Shown in pieces: positions 47,292-55,878 of a stretch of 64,000 bases of DNA. Source of the stretch: Pseudomonas sp. 30_B (GTDB lineage Bacteria; Pseudomonadota; Gammaproteobacteria; Pseudomonadales; Pseudomonadaceae); contig NZ_JAFGYY010000010.1 of the NCBI RefSeq assembly GCF_017491605.1, positions 161,568-225,567 of the forward strand, written 5' to 3'. The notes under the pieces were generated by a model. It saw only the letters and a program-made list of their open reading frames with translations. It was not told where the DNA came from and made no database searches. Every line of letters begins with the position of its first letter. The stretch's first letter is position 1. The translations under genes were made by a program, and so were the position numbers.

Positions 47292-47882
47292 TCAGGCGTC
47301 CAGGGACTCGGCCTGGATACGCCCACGGCTGAGGTCACTGAGCAGCCGTTGCAGCACGGTGACCTGGGCCGTGGGCAGGCTCAGCGTCAGGCGTACGCCA
47401 TTGGCGCCAAAGACCTCGTCCTCGATGGCGGCGCCCAGGCTCAGCAGCCGCGCCTTGAACAGCGCGTGCTCGGCGAACCCGCACTCGAACGCCAGCCGGC
47501 TGCTGGGCACCAGCTCCACGCGCGGCGCGTCCTGCAGGCATTTGGCCGCGCAGCCGCCGTAGGCGCGGGCGAGGCCGCCGGTACCGAGCTTGATGCCGCC
47601 GAACCAGCGGCTGACCAGGACCACCACGCGGTCCATGTCCTGCCCCTCGATGGCCACCAGCATCGGCCGGCCGGCGGTGCCGCCGGGTTCGCCGTCGTCG
47701 CTGAAGCGGTACTGGTTGCCCAGCTTCCACGCCCAGCAGTTGTGCCCGGCGCTGGCGTCGCGGTGCGCGGCGAGGAAGGCCTGCGCCTCGGCCTCGCTGG
47801 CAATCGGCGCGGCGACGCAATGGAAGCGACTCTTGCGGATGTCTTCCTCGTACTGGGCGGGGGCGGCGAGGGTGAAACTCAT
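47292..47882 (-). CDS. YigZ/IMPACT family protein
   Basis: 196-residue protein of the YigZ (UPF0029, IMPACT N-terminal) family. The motif SDDGEPGGTAGRPML is the family hallmark, with KSRFHCVAAPI and VSRWFGGIKLGTGGLARAYGG around it and a ferredoxin-like DUF1949 domain at the C-terminus. Its function in bacteria is uncertain, perhaps binding RNA or a translation component. The start overlaps the RutR-like gene's stop by 4 bp, so it is co-transcribed with the regulator; a link to purine use is not otherwise indicated. Confidence 0.92.
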   Translation of the reverse strand: MSFTLAAPAQYEEDIRKSRFHCVAAPIASEAEAQAFLAAHRDASAGHNCWAWKLGNQYRFSDDGEPGGTAGRPMLVAIEGQDMDRVVVLVSRWFGGIKLGTGGLARAYGGCAAKCLQDAPRVELVPSSRLAFECGFAEHALFKARLLSLGAAIEDEVFGANGVRLTLSLPTAQVTVLQRLLSDLSRGRIQAESLDA

Positions 47883-48547
47883 GCAGTCGCCGGCGGCGTC
47901 AGCCCGCAGCCCTTGAGGATGATGCGAATGAGGTTGTCGCTCGCGTTGCCGAAGTCCTGCTTGGACATGCGCTTGCGGCCGGTGACGAAGGCGATCTGGG
48001 TGGCGAAGTCGGCGTAGTGCTGGGTGCTGCTCCAGATCAGGAAGATCAGGTTCACCGGGTCGACCGGGTCCATCTTGCCGGCGTCGATCCAGGCCTGGAA
48101 CACCGCGGCGCGGCCGGCGAACCAGGTGCGGTAGTCCTGGCTGAAGTGCTCGGTCAGGCATTCGCCGCCGCTGATGATCTCCATGGCGAACACCCGCGAG
48201 GCCTGCGGGTAGCGGCGGGAGAACTCCATCTTGGCGCGGATGTAGGCGGCCAGTGCGACGGCCGGGTCGTCGTCCACGGTGAGGTGGTTGAAGGTGCTGT
48301 CCCACAGGTCGAGGATGTTGCTCAGCACCGCCACGTACAGCCCCAGCTTGTTGCTGAAGTAGTAGTGCAGGTTGGCCTTGGGCAGGCCGACGCGCTGGGC
48401 GATGGTGTTCATGCTGGTGCCCTTGAAGCCGTGACGGGCGAACTCCTCCTCGGCGGCGGCGAGGATCGCGACTTCGTTCTTCTGGCGAATGCGGCCAGCG
48501 GGCTTTTCACCGTTCTGGGCAGTATGGGCGGGCACTTGGAGAGTCAT
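47879..48547 (-). CDS. TetR-family regulator, RutR-like
   Basis: 222-residue repressor. The N-terminal HTH (AILAAAEEEFARHGFKGTSMNTIAQRVGLPKANLHYYF) and the C-terminal YcdC/RutR domain are clear. The segment NLIFLIWSSTQHYADFATQI closely parallels E. coli RutR as I remember it. RutR senses uracil and controls pyrimidine and purine degradation genes. Here it lies between the xdh/chemoreceptor block and a Tsx-like porin. RutR-like half-sites lie upstream of xdhA (40127-40142) and of the porin gene (49627-49642). The effector may be a purine or pyrimidine base. It overlaps the YigZ-family gene by 4 bp. Confidence 0.9.
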   Translation of the reverse strand: MTLQVPAHTAQNGEKPAGRIRQKNEVAILAAAEEEFARHGFKGTSMNTIAQRVGLPKANLHYYFSNKLGLYVAVLSNILDLWDSTFNHLTVDDDPAVALAAYIRAKMEFSRRYPQASRVFAMEIISGGECLTEHFSQDYRTWFAGRAAVFQAWIDAGKMDPVDPVNLIFLIWSSTQHYADFATQIAFVTGRKRMSKQDFGNASDNLIRIILKGCGLTPPATA

Positions 48548-48687
48548 GTGGCGGGTCCACGTCTACGGGGGGCGCAGCATGGATAACCCAGGCGGGGCGG
48601 GCGATTCAAGCGCTCGCCGGAGAAAATGAGTGGCAATGCGCCACGAGGGAACGCGGACCCCGCCGCCTGGCGGGGTCCGGCGAGCCG

Positions 48688-49524
48688 TCAGAAGTGGTAC
48701 TTGACCAGTGCGCTCATGGTGTTCTGGTCGGTGGTGAAGTACTGGGAATCCTTGATGCCGTACTTGTCGGACCAGTAGTCGTACTCGATACCCACGTACA
48801 GGTGCTTGGCCTCGTAGCCCATGGCCTTGCCCAGGTCGTACTTGATCTGCGGGTTGAAGTGCAGGTTGGCGTGGTAGTCCGACTGGTTCGGGTGGCCGGA
48901 GCTGGCGTCCTTGTTGTTCACGACCCAGTCCATGAAGCCGTCGAACAGGATGTCGGAGTTGCCCACCGGGAAGGTGATGGCCCAGGCCGGGGTGATCTGC
49001 CAGGCGCCGGACGGCACGCGGTCGCCATCGGGCTTGCGGTAGTAGAAGTTCAGCTGGAAGTAGTCGAAGCCGGGCAGGGCCAGGTCGAAGCCCGGGCCGA
49101 GCAGGTAGGACTCGACGTCGCCTTCGCCGAACTCGTAGGTGCTGGCCAGCAGCACGTCCTTGACCGGGCCGAAGGACAGGTCGGTGCCGGTGATCTTGCC
49201 GAAGGACAGACGCGGGCTGAACTCGCCGTAGTAGCTGTTCTTGCCGTTTACCGGGCTTTCCTTGCCGTTGTAGTTGATCTGGTCGACGAAGAACCAGATG
49301 TCGCCCCAGGTCCAGGCGCTCGCGCTCTCGAGGGTGAAGGTCTGCTGGATCGGCGGATCGACCTTGTAGTTCTTGCCCCACAGGTAGGACAGGCTTTCGT
49401 TGTGCCAGATCAGCGGGCCGTCGTTGGAGGCCGGAGCCGGAGTCAGGTCTTCACCGCCAGCCATGGCCTGGCCGGCCGCCAGCAGCCCGCTGGCGAACAG
49501 CAGGGATGCGAGAGTGCGAGTCAT
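48688..49524 (-). CDS. Tsx/OmpK-type nucleoside-specific outer-membrane channel
   Basis: 278-residue predicted 12-stranded barrel of the nucleoside-specific channel (Tsx-like) family. The signal peptide ends at about residue 22 (GQAMA). Aromatic-rich amphipathic strands are evident (WHNESLSYLWGKNYKV, WTWGDIWFFVDQINY, FDYFQLNFYYRKPDGDR), and the C-terminus is the barrel signature LVKYHF ending in Phe. ATG 49524 has AGGAG upstream. Given xdhABC and the RutR-like gene beside it, uptake of purine nucleosides or bases is likely. The upstream 470 bp hold candidate operators. Confidence 0.9.
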   Translation of the reverse strand: MTRTLASLLFASGLLAAGQAMAGGEDLTPAPASNDGPLIWHNESLSYLWGKNYKVDPPIQQTFTLESASAWTWGDIWFFVDQINYNGKESPVNGKNSYYGEFSPRLSFGKITGTDLSFGPVKDVLLASTYEFGEGDVESYLLGPGFDLALPGFDYFQLNFYYRKPDGDRVPSGAWQITPAWAITFPVGNSDILFDGFMDWVVNNKDASSGHPNQSDYHANLHFNPQIKYDLGKAMGYEAKHLYVGIEYDYWSDKYGIKDSQYFTTDQNTMSALVKYHF

Positions 49525-49626
49525 GCGTTGCTCCTAAATCAGTGCAGTCGAATTACGTTTTTAGTTGTCAGCGGAACCTGTCCGGAAAGTCAGGTCTGGC
49601 CTGGAAAAGCAAGATTGGAGCCAAAC

Positions 49627-49642
49627 CTGACCAGGTGTTCCA
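49627..49642. promoter_or_regulatory. Possible RutR-like operator upstream of the Tsx-like gene
   Basis: CTGACCAGGTGTTCCA matches TTGACCANNTGGTCAA at 11 of 14 positions, with a perfect TGACCA half-site, about 105 bp upstream of the porin start. Confidence 0.35.
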
Positions 49643-49827
49643 TTTTTCTTCCGGATCGAAGAACGATCCGTACGTTTTGCGTGACCCCGGCCCGGTGGAG
49701 GACAGTCGCCGACCGGCTCTGGATGGGCAGATTTTCTGACCCGCCAGACAACTTTTACCGAATTCAGGGCAGCATCACGCCATTCGGCTGAGGCTTTTAC
49801 GGTTCCCGGGGGAAAATTGGATACATG

Positions 49828-49862
49828 ACAATTCTGTGTTGAATCGAATCATTTCGAATTGT
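49828..49862. promoter_or_regulatory. Inverted repeat in the porin upstream region
   Basis: ACAATTC (49828-49834) and GAATTGT (49856-49862) form an inverted repeat with a 21-bp spacer, extended by ATACA-type flanks, next to TGTATACA (49862-49869). The rest of 49525-49994 contains no gene; it is unusually AT-rich near 49810-49880. Confidence 0.4.
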
Positions 49863-49994
49863 GTATACAAATCTTCTGTGGGAAATCTACACAATCCCCC
49901 GTGGGAAGCGTCACGCGTTTTTTCGGGCGCGAATGATGCCAGAGGCAGCCGCGCCCCACACCTGCAGATTGCACCGGACCGCCGGGCGGTTGTG

Positions 49995-51611
49995 CTACCA
50001 GACCGCGATATGCGCGTCGGTGCGGGGCTCGGTGCCACCGCAGAGAACGCCGCTCACCGGGTCGCGCAGGACGATCTGACCACGGCCGTAGGTGGTCAGG
50101 TCGTGGGCCACTTCGATGTGATGGCCGCGACGTGTCAGCACCGCCGCCAGGCTACGCGGCGCGTGATATTCGATGCCCACGCGCTTGTCCCCCAGCCATT
50201 GCCAGCGCGGCGCATCGAGGGCGGCCTGGGGGTTCAGGCCGAAATCCACCAGGTTCATCACCATCTGCACGTGCCCCTGCGGCTGCATGTAGGCACCCAT
50301 CACGCCGAACGGTCCGAGCGGCACGCCGTCCCTGCTGAGGAAGCCGGGGATGATGGTGTGGAAGGTCTTCTTGCCCGGTTGCAGGGCGTTGACGTGGCGG
50401 GCGTCGAGGCTGAACTCGGCGCCACGGTTCTGCAACGCGATGCCGGTGCCGGGCACCACCACGCCGGAGCCGAAGCCGTGGTAGTTGCTCTGGATGAACG
50501 AGACCATGTTGCCCTCGCCGTCGGCGCAGGCCAGGTACACGGTGCCGCCGGACCTGGGCTTGCCCGGGTGCGGCTCCAGCGCCCGCGCACCGATCAACTC
50601 GCGGCGCCTGGCGGCGTAGTCGTCGCTGAGCAGGTCGGCCACGCTGACGCGCATGCAGTCCGGCTGGCCGATGTAGGCGCGGCCATCGGCGTAGGCGAGC
50701 TTCATCGCCTCCAGCTGGCGGTGCCAAGTTTCCGGGCTGTCACGGTCGCCAAAGTCGAAGCCCTTGAGGATGTTCAGCGCCATCAGCGCCACCAGACCCT
50801 GGCCGGCGGGCGGGATCTCCCAGACGTCGTAGCCCCGGTAGTTCAGCGAGATCGGCTCGACCCACTGCGGCCGGTAGCCGGCCAGGTCATCGGCGCGCAG
50901 GTAGCCGCCGCTGCGCTCGGCGTGGGCGGCGATGGTGCGCGCCAGCTCGCCGCGGTAGAAGCTTTCGCACTGGCTTTCGGCGAGGGCCTGCAGGGTGTCG
51001 GCCTGGGCCGGGTTGGCGAAGATTTCGCCGGCGAACGGCGCGCGGCCGTCGAGGAGGAATTCGTCGAACCAGGGTTGCAGCTCGGGATGCTGCGGCAGCG
51101 CCGCGCGGAACTTGTCCAGGCCGCTCTGCCAGAGGCCGGCGATCACCGGCGATACCGGGAAGCCGTCGCGCGCCAGTTCGATGGCCGGCGCCAGCAGCTC
51201 GGCGAACGGCAGGCGGCCGAAGCGCCGCGACAGCTCGGCCCAGGCCGCCGGGCAGCCCGGCACAGTCACCGGAGTCCAGCCGTATAGCGGCATCTTCGCA
51301 TGGCCGGCGCCCTGCACCGCCTCGATGGAGAGTTTCTGCGGCGCCTGGCCGCTGGCGTCCAGGCCGTAGAGCCGGTCCTTCACCCAGACCAGGGCGAAGG
51401 CGTCACCGCCGATGCCGCAACCGGTGGGCTCGACCACGGTCAGCGCCGCCGCCGTGGCGATGGCCGCATCGATGGCGTTGCCGCCGCGCCTGAGCATATC
51501 CAGCCCGACCTGCGCGGCCAGCGGCTGCGAGGTGGCGACCATCCCGCGGCGGCCGAAGACCAGCGAGCGCTGCGAGGGATAGGGGTACTCCTGGGCGGAA
51601 AAGCTGAGCAT
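49995..51611 (-). CDS. Gamma-glutamyltransferase family protein (cytoplasmic type)
   Basis: 538-residue Ntn-hydrolase of the gamma-glutamyltranspeptidase family, self-cleaving before T357 (GGTVYLACADGEGNMVSF), which becomes the nucleophile. Further marks are EPTGCGIGGDAFALVW, AMKLAYADGRAYIGQP and SNYHGFGSGVVVPGTGIALQNRG. There is no signal peptide, so unlike secreted GGT it should act in the cytoplasm, as YwrD-like members do, possibly on gamma-glutamyl compounds or cyclic amides. ATG 51611 has GGAGGA upstream. It is divergent (83 bp) from an AraC-family regulator that probably controls it; PA0164-PA0163 have the same arrangement. Confidence 0.9.
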   Translation of the reverse strand: MLSFSAQEYPYPSQRSLVFGRRGMVATSQPLAAQVGLDMLRRGGNAIDAAIATAAALTVVEPTGCGIGGDAFALVWVKDRLYGLDASGQAPQKLSIEAVQGAGHAKMPLYGWTPVTVPGCPAAWAELSRRFGRLPFAELLAPAIELARDGFPVSPVIAGLWQSGLDKFRAALPQHPELQPWFDEFLLDGRAPFAGEIFANPAQADTLQALAESQCESFYRGELARTIAAHAERSGGYLRADDLAGYRPQWVEPISLNYRGYDVWEIPPAGQGLVALMALNILKGFDFGDRDSPETWHRQLEAMKLAYADGRAYIGQPDCMRVSVADLLSDDYAARRRELIGARALEPHPGKPRSGGTVYLACADGEGNMVSFIQSNYHGFGSGVVVPGTGIALQNRGAEFSLDARHVNALQPGKKTFHTIIPGFLSRDGVPLGPFGVMGAYMQPQGHVQMVMNLVDFGLNPQAALDAPRWQWLGDKRVGIEYHAPRSLAAVLTRRGHHIEVAHDLTTYGRGQIVLRDPVSGVLCGGTEPRTDAHIAVW

Positions 51612-51694
51612 CGGTGTCCTCCGGATACGGCTTGAGACGGCAGGGTAGCCCTGCCAGACTTCGTCAGCTAGCGACATACCCTCAAGATATACCG

Positions 51695-52486
51695 ATGAAA
51701 GGACAAGCTCCCGAACTGCAACGCCTGATCCCGGTGCTCGAACGCCTGCCGCGGCCGGTCTACGCCCGCGCCGAGCGCCTGCGCGCCGGCTCCTGGACCA
51801 GCCGCCACCACCACGCCTGGGTGCAGTTGTCCTACGCCATCACCGGGGTACTCGGGGTGCACACCGCCGAGGGCAGCTTCTTCGCCCCGCCGCAGCGGGC
51901 GATCTGGATTCCGGCCTATCTCGAGCATGAGGTGGTCACCTCGACCCAGGCCGAGATGCGCAGCCTGTACATCCGCGACGACGCCTGCGCCTGGGCGCCG
52001 GACCGCTGCCGGGTGCTGGAGGTGACGCCGCTGGCCCGCGAGCTGATCAAGAGCTTCTGCGAGCTGCCGGTGGATTATCCCCAGGGCGACAGCCCCGAAT
52101 CGCGGCTGGTGGAGGTGCTGCTGGACCAGCTGCGCACCCTGCCGGAAGTCGCCTTCTCCCTGCCGATGCCGCAGGAAGGCCGGCTGCTGCAGCTGTGCCA
52201 GACGCTGATCGACCACCCCACGGACAACCAGACCCTGGGCGACTGGGCGCAACGCATCGGCACCTCGGAGAAGACCCTGTCGCGGCTGTTCCAGCGCGAG
52301 ACCGGGATGACCTTCCGCCTCTGGCGCCAGCGCCAGCGCCTGCTGGCGTCCCTCGGTTCGCTGGAGGCCGGCGACAGCGTGACGACGGCGGCGCTGGATT
52401 GCGGGTATGACTCGACCTCGGCGTATATCGCCTCGTTCAAGGGGTTGTTCGGGTTTACGCCGGGGGATTTGTTCCGCCAGAGGTAA
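51695..52486 (+). CDS. AraC-family transcriptional regulator
   Basis: 263-residue regulator with an N-terminal cupin sensor (SRHHHAWVQLSYAITGVLGVHT..RAIWIPAYLEHEV) and a C-terminal pair of AraC helix-turn-helices (LGDWAQRIGTSEKTLSRLFQRETGMTFRLWRQRQRL; TTAALDCGYDSTSAYIASFKGLFGFTPGD). It is transcribed divergently from the gamma-glutamyltransferase gene and probably controls it. ATG 51695 has only a weak ribosome binding site. REP elements follow at once. Confidence 0.92.
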   Translation: MKGQAPELQRLIPVLERLPRPVYARAERLRAGSWTSRHHHAWVQLSYAITGVLGVHTAEGSFFAPPQRAIWIPAYLEHEVVTSTQAEMRSLYIRDDACAWAPDRCRVLEVTPLARELIKSFCELPVDYPQGDSPESRLVEVLLDQLRTLPEVAFSLPMPQEGRLLQLCQTLIDHPTDNQTLGDWAQRIGTSEKTLSRLFQRETGMTFRLWRQRQRLLASLGSLEAGDSVTTAALDCGYDSTSAYIASFKGLFGFTPGDLFRQR

Positions 52487-52505
52487 TCTGTGCCGGCGGA
52501 TGTCG

Positions 52506-52691
52506 ATCGCGGACGGAGTCCGCTCCTACCCAACGCCCGTCCCCGCGTAGGAGCGGACTCCGTCCGCGATTGGCCGCAACCCGCACCACCGCCCCTGGTG
52601 TAGGAGCGAGCTTGCTCGCGAACCGCCCAGCACTGATGTGACCGGGGAACTCTGTTCGCGAGCAAGGACTGGGCGTCCCCCTCGATCCTAC
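52506..52691. repeat. REP/BIME array with a composite element
   Basis: An inverted pair of GTAGGAGCGGACTCC units (52506-52529 minus, 52547-52570 plus) is followed by a 92-bp element (52600-52691) that starts GTAGGAGCGAGCTTGCTCGC and ends GGGCGTCCCCCTCGATCC... The latter is the inverted homolog of 30299-30393. 52692-52916 has no further gene and contains the promoter of the next transporter. Confidence 0.9.
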
Positions 52692-52916
52692 AGGCTGCCC
52701 AGCAATCGGCGGATTTCCGCTCACCACCCCTGCTCATCGGCGCTCATTCGCCTGCCCGCACCCCTCCATGAATCGCCGAAACCCTTCTGCCGCGCGGCTT
52801 TCCCGCCTTGGCACGCTGCCTGCTATCGCCCTCGGCACTGCGCCGCCCTCGCGGCGCGCCGGCGTGCCGTTCCGTAGTCCGCATGCCTGACGACAACAAC
52901 GACAAGAGGAATACCC

Positions 52917-54224
52917 ATGGATAGCGCAAGCGCCGTCTCCGCTTCTGCCGCACCCCGTACGACTTCCCAGCGCATCAAGTCGATCTTCAGCGGCTCGGTG
53001 GGCAACCTGGTCGAGTGGTACGACTGGTATGTCTACGCCGCCTTCTCGCTGTACTTCGCCAAGGCCTTCTTCCCCCAGGGCGACATGACCGCCCAGCTGC
53101 TGAACACCGCCGCGATCTTCGCCGTGGGCTTCCTGATGCGCCCGATCGGCGGCTGGCTGATGGGTATCTACGCCGACCGCAAGGGCCGCAAGGCGGCGCT
53201 GCTGGCCTCGGTCCTGCTGATGTGCTTCGGCTCGCTGATCATCGCCCTCACCCCCAGCTATGAAACCATCGGCGTCGGCGCGCCCATCCTGCTGGTGCTC
53301 GCGCGCCTGCTGCAGGGCCTGTCGGTCGGCGGCGAATACGGCACCTCCGCCACCTACCTGAGCGAGATGGCCAACAAGGAGCAGCGCGGCTTCTTCTCCA
53401 GCTTCCAGTACGTGACCCTGATCTCCGGCCAGCTCATCGCCCTGGCGGTGCTGATCGTGCTGCAGCAGACCCTGACCACCGAGCAGCTGGAAAGCTGGGG
53501 CTGGCGCGTGCCCTTCTTCATCGGCGCGCTGTGCGCGGTGGTGGCCATGTTCCTGCGTCGCGGCATGGAAGAGACCGAGTCCTTCACCAGGAAGAAGGAA
53601 GAGCCCAAGGAGAGCCTGATCCGCGCCCTGCTGCGCCATCCGAAGGAAGTGCTCACCGTGGTCGGCCTGACCATGGGCGGCACCCTGGCCTTCTACACCT
53701 ACACCACCTACATGCAGAAGTACCTGGTGAACACGGTGGGGATGAGCAAGACCGACTCGACCATGATCTCGGCGGCCACCCTGTTCCTGTTCATGCTGCT
53801 GCAGCCCATCGTCGGCGCGCTGTCGGACAAGATCGGCCGTCGCCCGATCCTGATCGCCTTCGGCGTGCTGGGCACCGTCTTCACCTACCCGATCCTCAGC
53901 ACCCTGCACAGCATCGACACCTGGTGGGGCGCGTTCTTCCTGATCATGGCCGCGCTGGTCATCGTCAGCGGCTATACCTCGATCAACGCCGTGGTGAAGG
54001 CCGAGCTGTTCCCCACCGAGATCCGCGCCCTGGGCGTAGGCCTGCCCTACGCGCTGACCGTGTCCATCTTCGGCGGCACCGCCGAGTACGTGGCGCTGTG
54101 GTTCAAGAGCATCGGCATGGAGAGCGGCTTCTACTGGTACGTCACAGCGTGCATCGCCTGCTCGCTGCTGGTCTACGCGACCATGAAGGACACCCAGAAG
54201 CACTCGAAGATCACCACCGACTGA
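52917..54224 (+). CDS. MHS-family MFS transporter (KgtP-like)
   Basis: 435-residue 12-helix proton symporter of the metabolite:H+ symporter family. The signatures are GNLVEWYDWYVYAAFSLYF in helix 1, ADRKGRKAAL in loop 2-3, and [27 protein letters not shown]. The family carries alpha-ketoglutarate, citrate, proline or shikimate-like compounds; the substrate is not evident. Start MDSASAVSAS is at an ATG with a GAGGAA ribosome binding site. It is a paralog of the truncated gene at 1-1295. Neighbours (AraC regulator upstream, FetAB downstream) do not point to a pathway. Confidence 0.93.
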   Translation: MDSASAVSASAAPRTTSQRIKSIFSGSVGNLVEWYDWYVYAAFSLYFAKAFFPQGDMTAQLLNTAAIFAVGFLMRPIGGWLMGIYADRKGRKAALLASVLLMCFGSLIIALTPSYETIGVGAPILLVLARLLQGLSVGGEYGTSATYLSEMANKEQRGFFSSFQYVTLISGQLIALAVLIVLQQTLTTEQLESWGWRVPFFIGALCAVVAMFLRRGMEETESFTRKKEEPKESLIRALLRHPKEVLTVVGLTMGGTLAFYTYTTYMQKYLVNTVGMSKTDSTMISAATLFLFMLLQPIVGALSDKIGRRPILIAFGVLGTVFTYPILSTLHSIDTWWGAFFLIMAALVIVSGYTSINAVVKAELFPTEIRALGVGLPYALTVSIFGGTAEYVALWFKSIGMESGFYWYVTACIACSLLVYATMKDTQKHSKITTD

Positions 54225-54240
54225 TTGGGCTGCTTGCCCG

Positions 54241-54306
54241 GCCCCGGCGCACACTCTCCGGGGCGTTTTATCCACGAGGCCCGGCGCAATGCCGGGCCTT
54301 GTCGTT
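54241..54306 (+). terminator. Tandem hairpins after the MHS transporter gene
   Basis: GCCCCGG..CCGGGGC with TTTTA at 54241-54270, then GGCCCGGC../..GCCGGGCC with a weak T tract at about 54278-54305. The first is a credible intrinsic terminator. Confidence 0.7.
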
Positions 54307-54418
54307 TCGAGCTCCAGCTCGGCAGAGGGTTCGGCTGTTTTCTGTAGAATCAGCTTCCGGAGAAACCGTCAGGCGCCCTTGTTATGCTCGCCTTCATCTT
54401 CCCCGGCGAAGGCCCTCC

Positions 54419-55042
54419 ATGAACCTTCCGCAAATTCCCCTCGGCCCGCTGCAGGCACGCGAACTGCGCGGCGCGCACGGCGGCCCCTTCGATCTCGACC
54501 TCGCGCCCGGCCGCTGCACGGTACTGAGCGGGCCGTCGGGCATCGGCAAGAGTCTGCTGCTGCGCATGCTCGCCGATCTGGACCCGAACCAGGGCCGGGT
54601 CAGCCTCGCCGGGGTCAGCCGCGAGAGCCTGCCGGCCAGCACCTGGCGGCGTCTGGTGACGTACCTGGCGGCCGAGTCCGGCTGGTGGGAGGACAACGTC
54701 GCCGCGCACTTCGCCGACCTCGACGCCGTGCGTCCGTTGCTGCCGCAGGTGAAGCTCGACCCGACGCTGTTACAGGCCCAGGTGATGCAACTGTCCACCG
54801 GTGAGCGCCAGCGCCTGGCGTTGCTTCGCGCGGTGGTGCAGAAGCCGCGCTTCCTACTGCTCGACGAGCCCACGGCGGCGCTCGACCCGGCCAGCCGAGA
54901 CGGCGTCGAACAGTTGCTCGGACGTCTGCTGGCCAATGGCATGGGCCTGCTGCTGGTCAGCCACGACGGCGAGCAGGCGCGGCGCCTGGCGGATGTGCGA
55001 CTTCTGCTCGACCAGCAGGGCCTGCATGAGGTGACGGCATGA
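54419..55042 (+). CDS. fetA: ABC transporter ATPase, FetA/YbbL-like
   Basis: 207-residue ATP-binding subunit. Walker A is GPSGIGKSLLLRML, the signature is the variant LSTGERQRLALLRAVV, and Walker B is FLLLDEPTAALD. Together with the next gene (UPF0014 permease) it forms the FetAB-type pair, in E. coli implicated in iron export and oxidative stress resistance. The start codon overlaps position 54419-54421 and begins MNLPQIPLGPL; the preceding sequence GGCGAAGGCCCTCC gives a moderate ribosome binding site. It overlaps fetB by 4 bp. Confidence 0.88.
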   Translation: MNLPQIPLGPLQARELRGAHGGPFDLDLAPGRCTVLSGPSGIGKSLLLRMLADLDPNQGRVSLAGVSRESLPASTWRRLVTYLAAESGWWEDNVAAHFADLDAVRPLLPQVKLDPTLLQAQVMQLSTGERQRLALLRAVVQKPRFLLLDEPTAALDPASRDGVEQLLGRLLANGMGLLLVSHDGEQARRLADVRLLLDQQGLHEVTA

Positions 55043-55839
55043 CACCGATCCAGCTGAACCTGCCGGAACTGGCCCTCGCGGCCCTGCTGATCGTTGCCGC
55101 CGCCGTGCTGTCCTGGGCGTTGCGCCTGGGCCTGCAGCGCACGCTACTGGTCTCCGCCGTGCGCCTGGTGGTGCAGTTGGTGCTGGTGGGGTTGTTCCTG
55201 CGTCAGGTGTTCGCCCTGTCCTCGCCCTGGCTGACGGCTCTGGTGGTGGCGGGCATGCTCGGTGCCGCCACCTTCGAGGTCGGCTCGCGGCAGCGGCGCC
55301 GCCTCGCCGGTTTCTGGCACCTGGGCATCGGTGGCGGCACGGTGGGCGTCGCCACCCTCGGCATCGCCCTGTTCGCCCTCTCCAGCAGCCTGCGCCCGCA
55401 GCCCTGGTACGACGCGCGCCACGCCATCCCCCTGGTGGGCATCATCCTCGGCACGGCGATGAACGCCGGCAGCCTGGCGCTGAACCAGGTGTTCGCCAGC
55501 GTCACCCGCGAGCGCGCCGCCATCGAGGCGCGCCTGGCGCTGGGGGCCGACCGCTACACCGCCCTCGGCGGCGTGATGCGGCGGGCGCTCTACAACGGGC
55601 TGATCCCCACGCTGAACCAGATGGCCGCCGCCGGCATCATCACCCTGCCGGGCATCATGACCGGGCAGATACTCGCGGGCATGGACCCGCTGGACGCCGC
55701 GCGCTACCAGATCCTGCTGATGTTCCTGCTGGCCGCTGCCGGTTTCGCTACCGCACTCGGCGCGGTCTGGCTGTCGGCCTGGCGGCTCACCGACGAGCGC
55801 GACCGCCTGCGCCTCGACCGCCTGCGCGCGGAGAACTGA
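55039..55839 (+). CDS. fetB: ABC transporter permease, FetB/YbbM-like (UPF0014)
   Basis: 266-residue membrane protein with seven or so helices of the UPF0014/FetB family. Characteristic segments are RTLLVSAVRLVVQLVLVGLFLRQVF, IPLVGIILGTAMNAGSLALNQ, EARLALGADRYTALGGVMRRAL and GIITLPGIMTGQILAGMDPLDAARYQI. It overlaps fetA by 4 bp, so the pair is translationally coupled. An iron-efflux role is carried over from E. coli and not proven here. Confidence 0.9.
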   Translation: MTPIQLNLPELALAALLIVAAAVLSWALRLGLQRTLLVSAVRLVVQLVLVGLFLRQVFALSSPWLTALVVAGMLGAATFEVGSRQRRRLAGFWHLGIGGGTVGVATLGIALFALSSSLRPQPWYDARHAIPLVGIILGTAMNAGSLALNQVFASVTRERAAIEARLALGADRYTALGGVMRRALYNGLIPTLNQMAAAGIITLPGIMTGQILAGMDPLDAARYQILLMFLLAAAGFATALGAVWLSAWRLTDERDRLRLDRLRAEN

Positions 55840-55878
55840 GACTATGCTGGAGGCCCGCCAACGCCACCGGAGAGCGCC

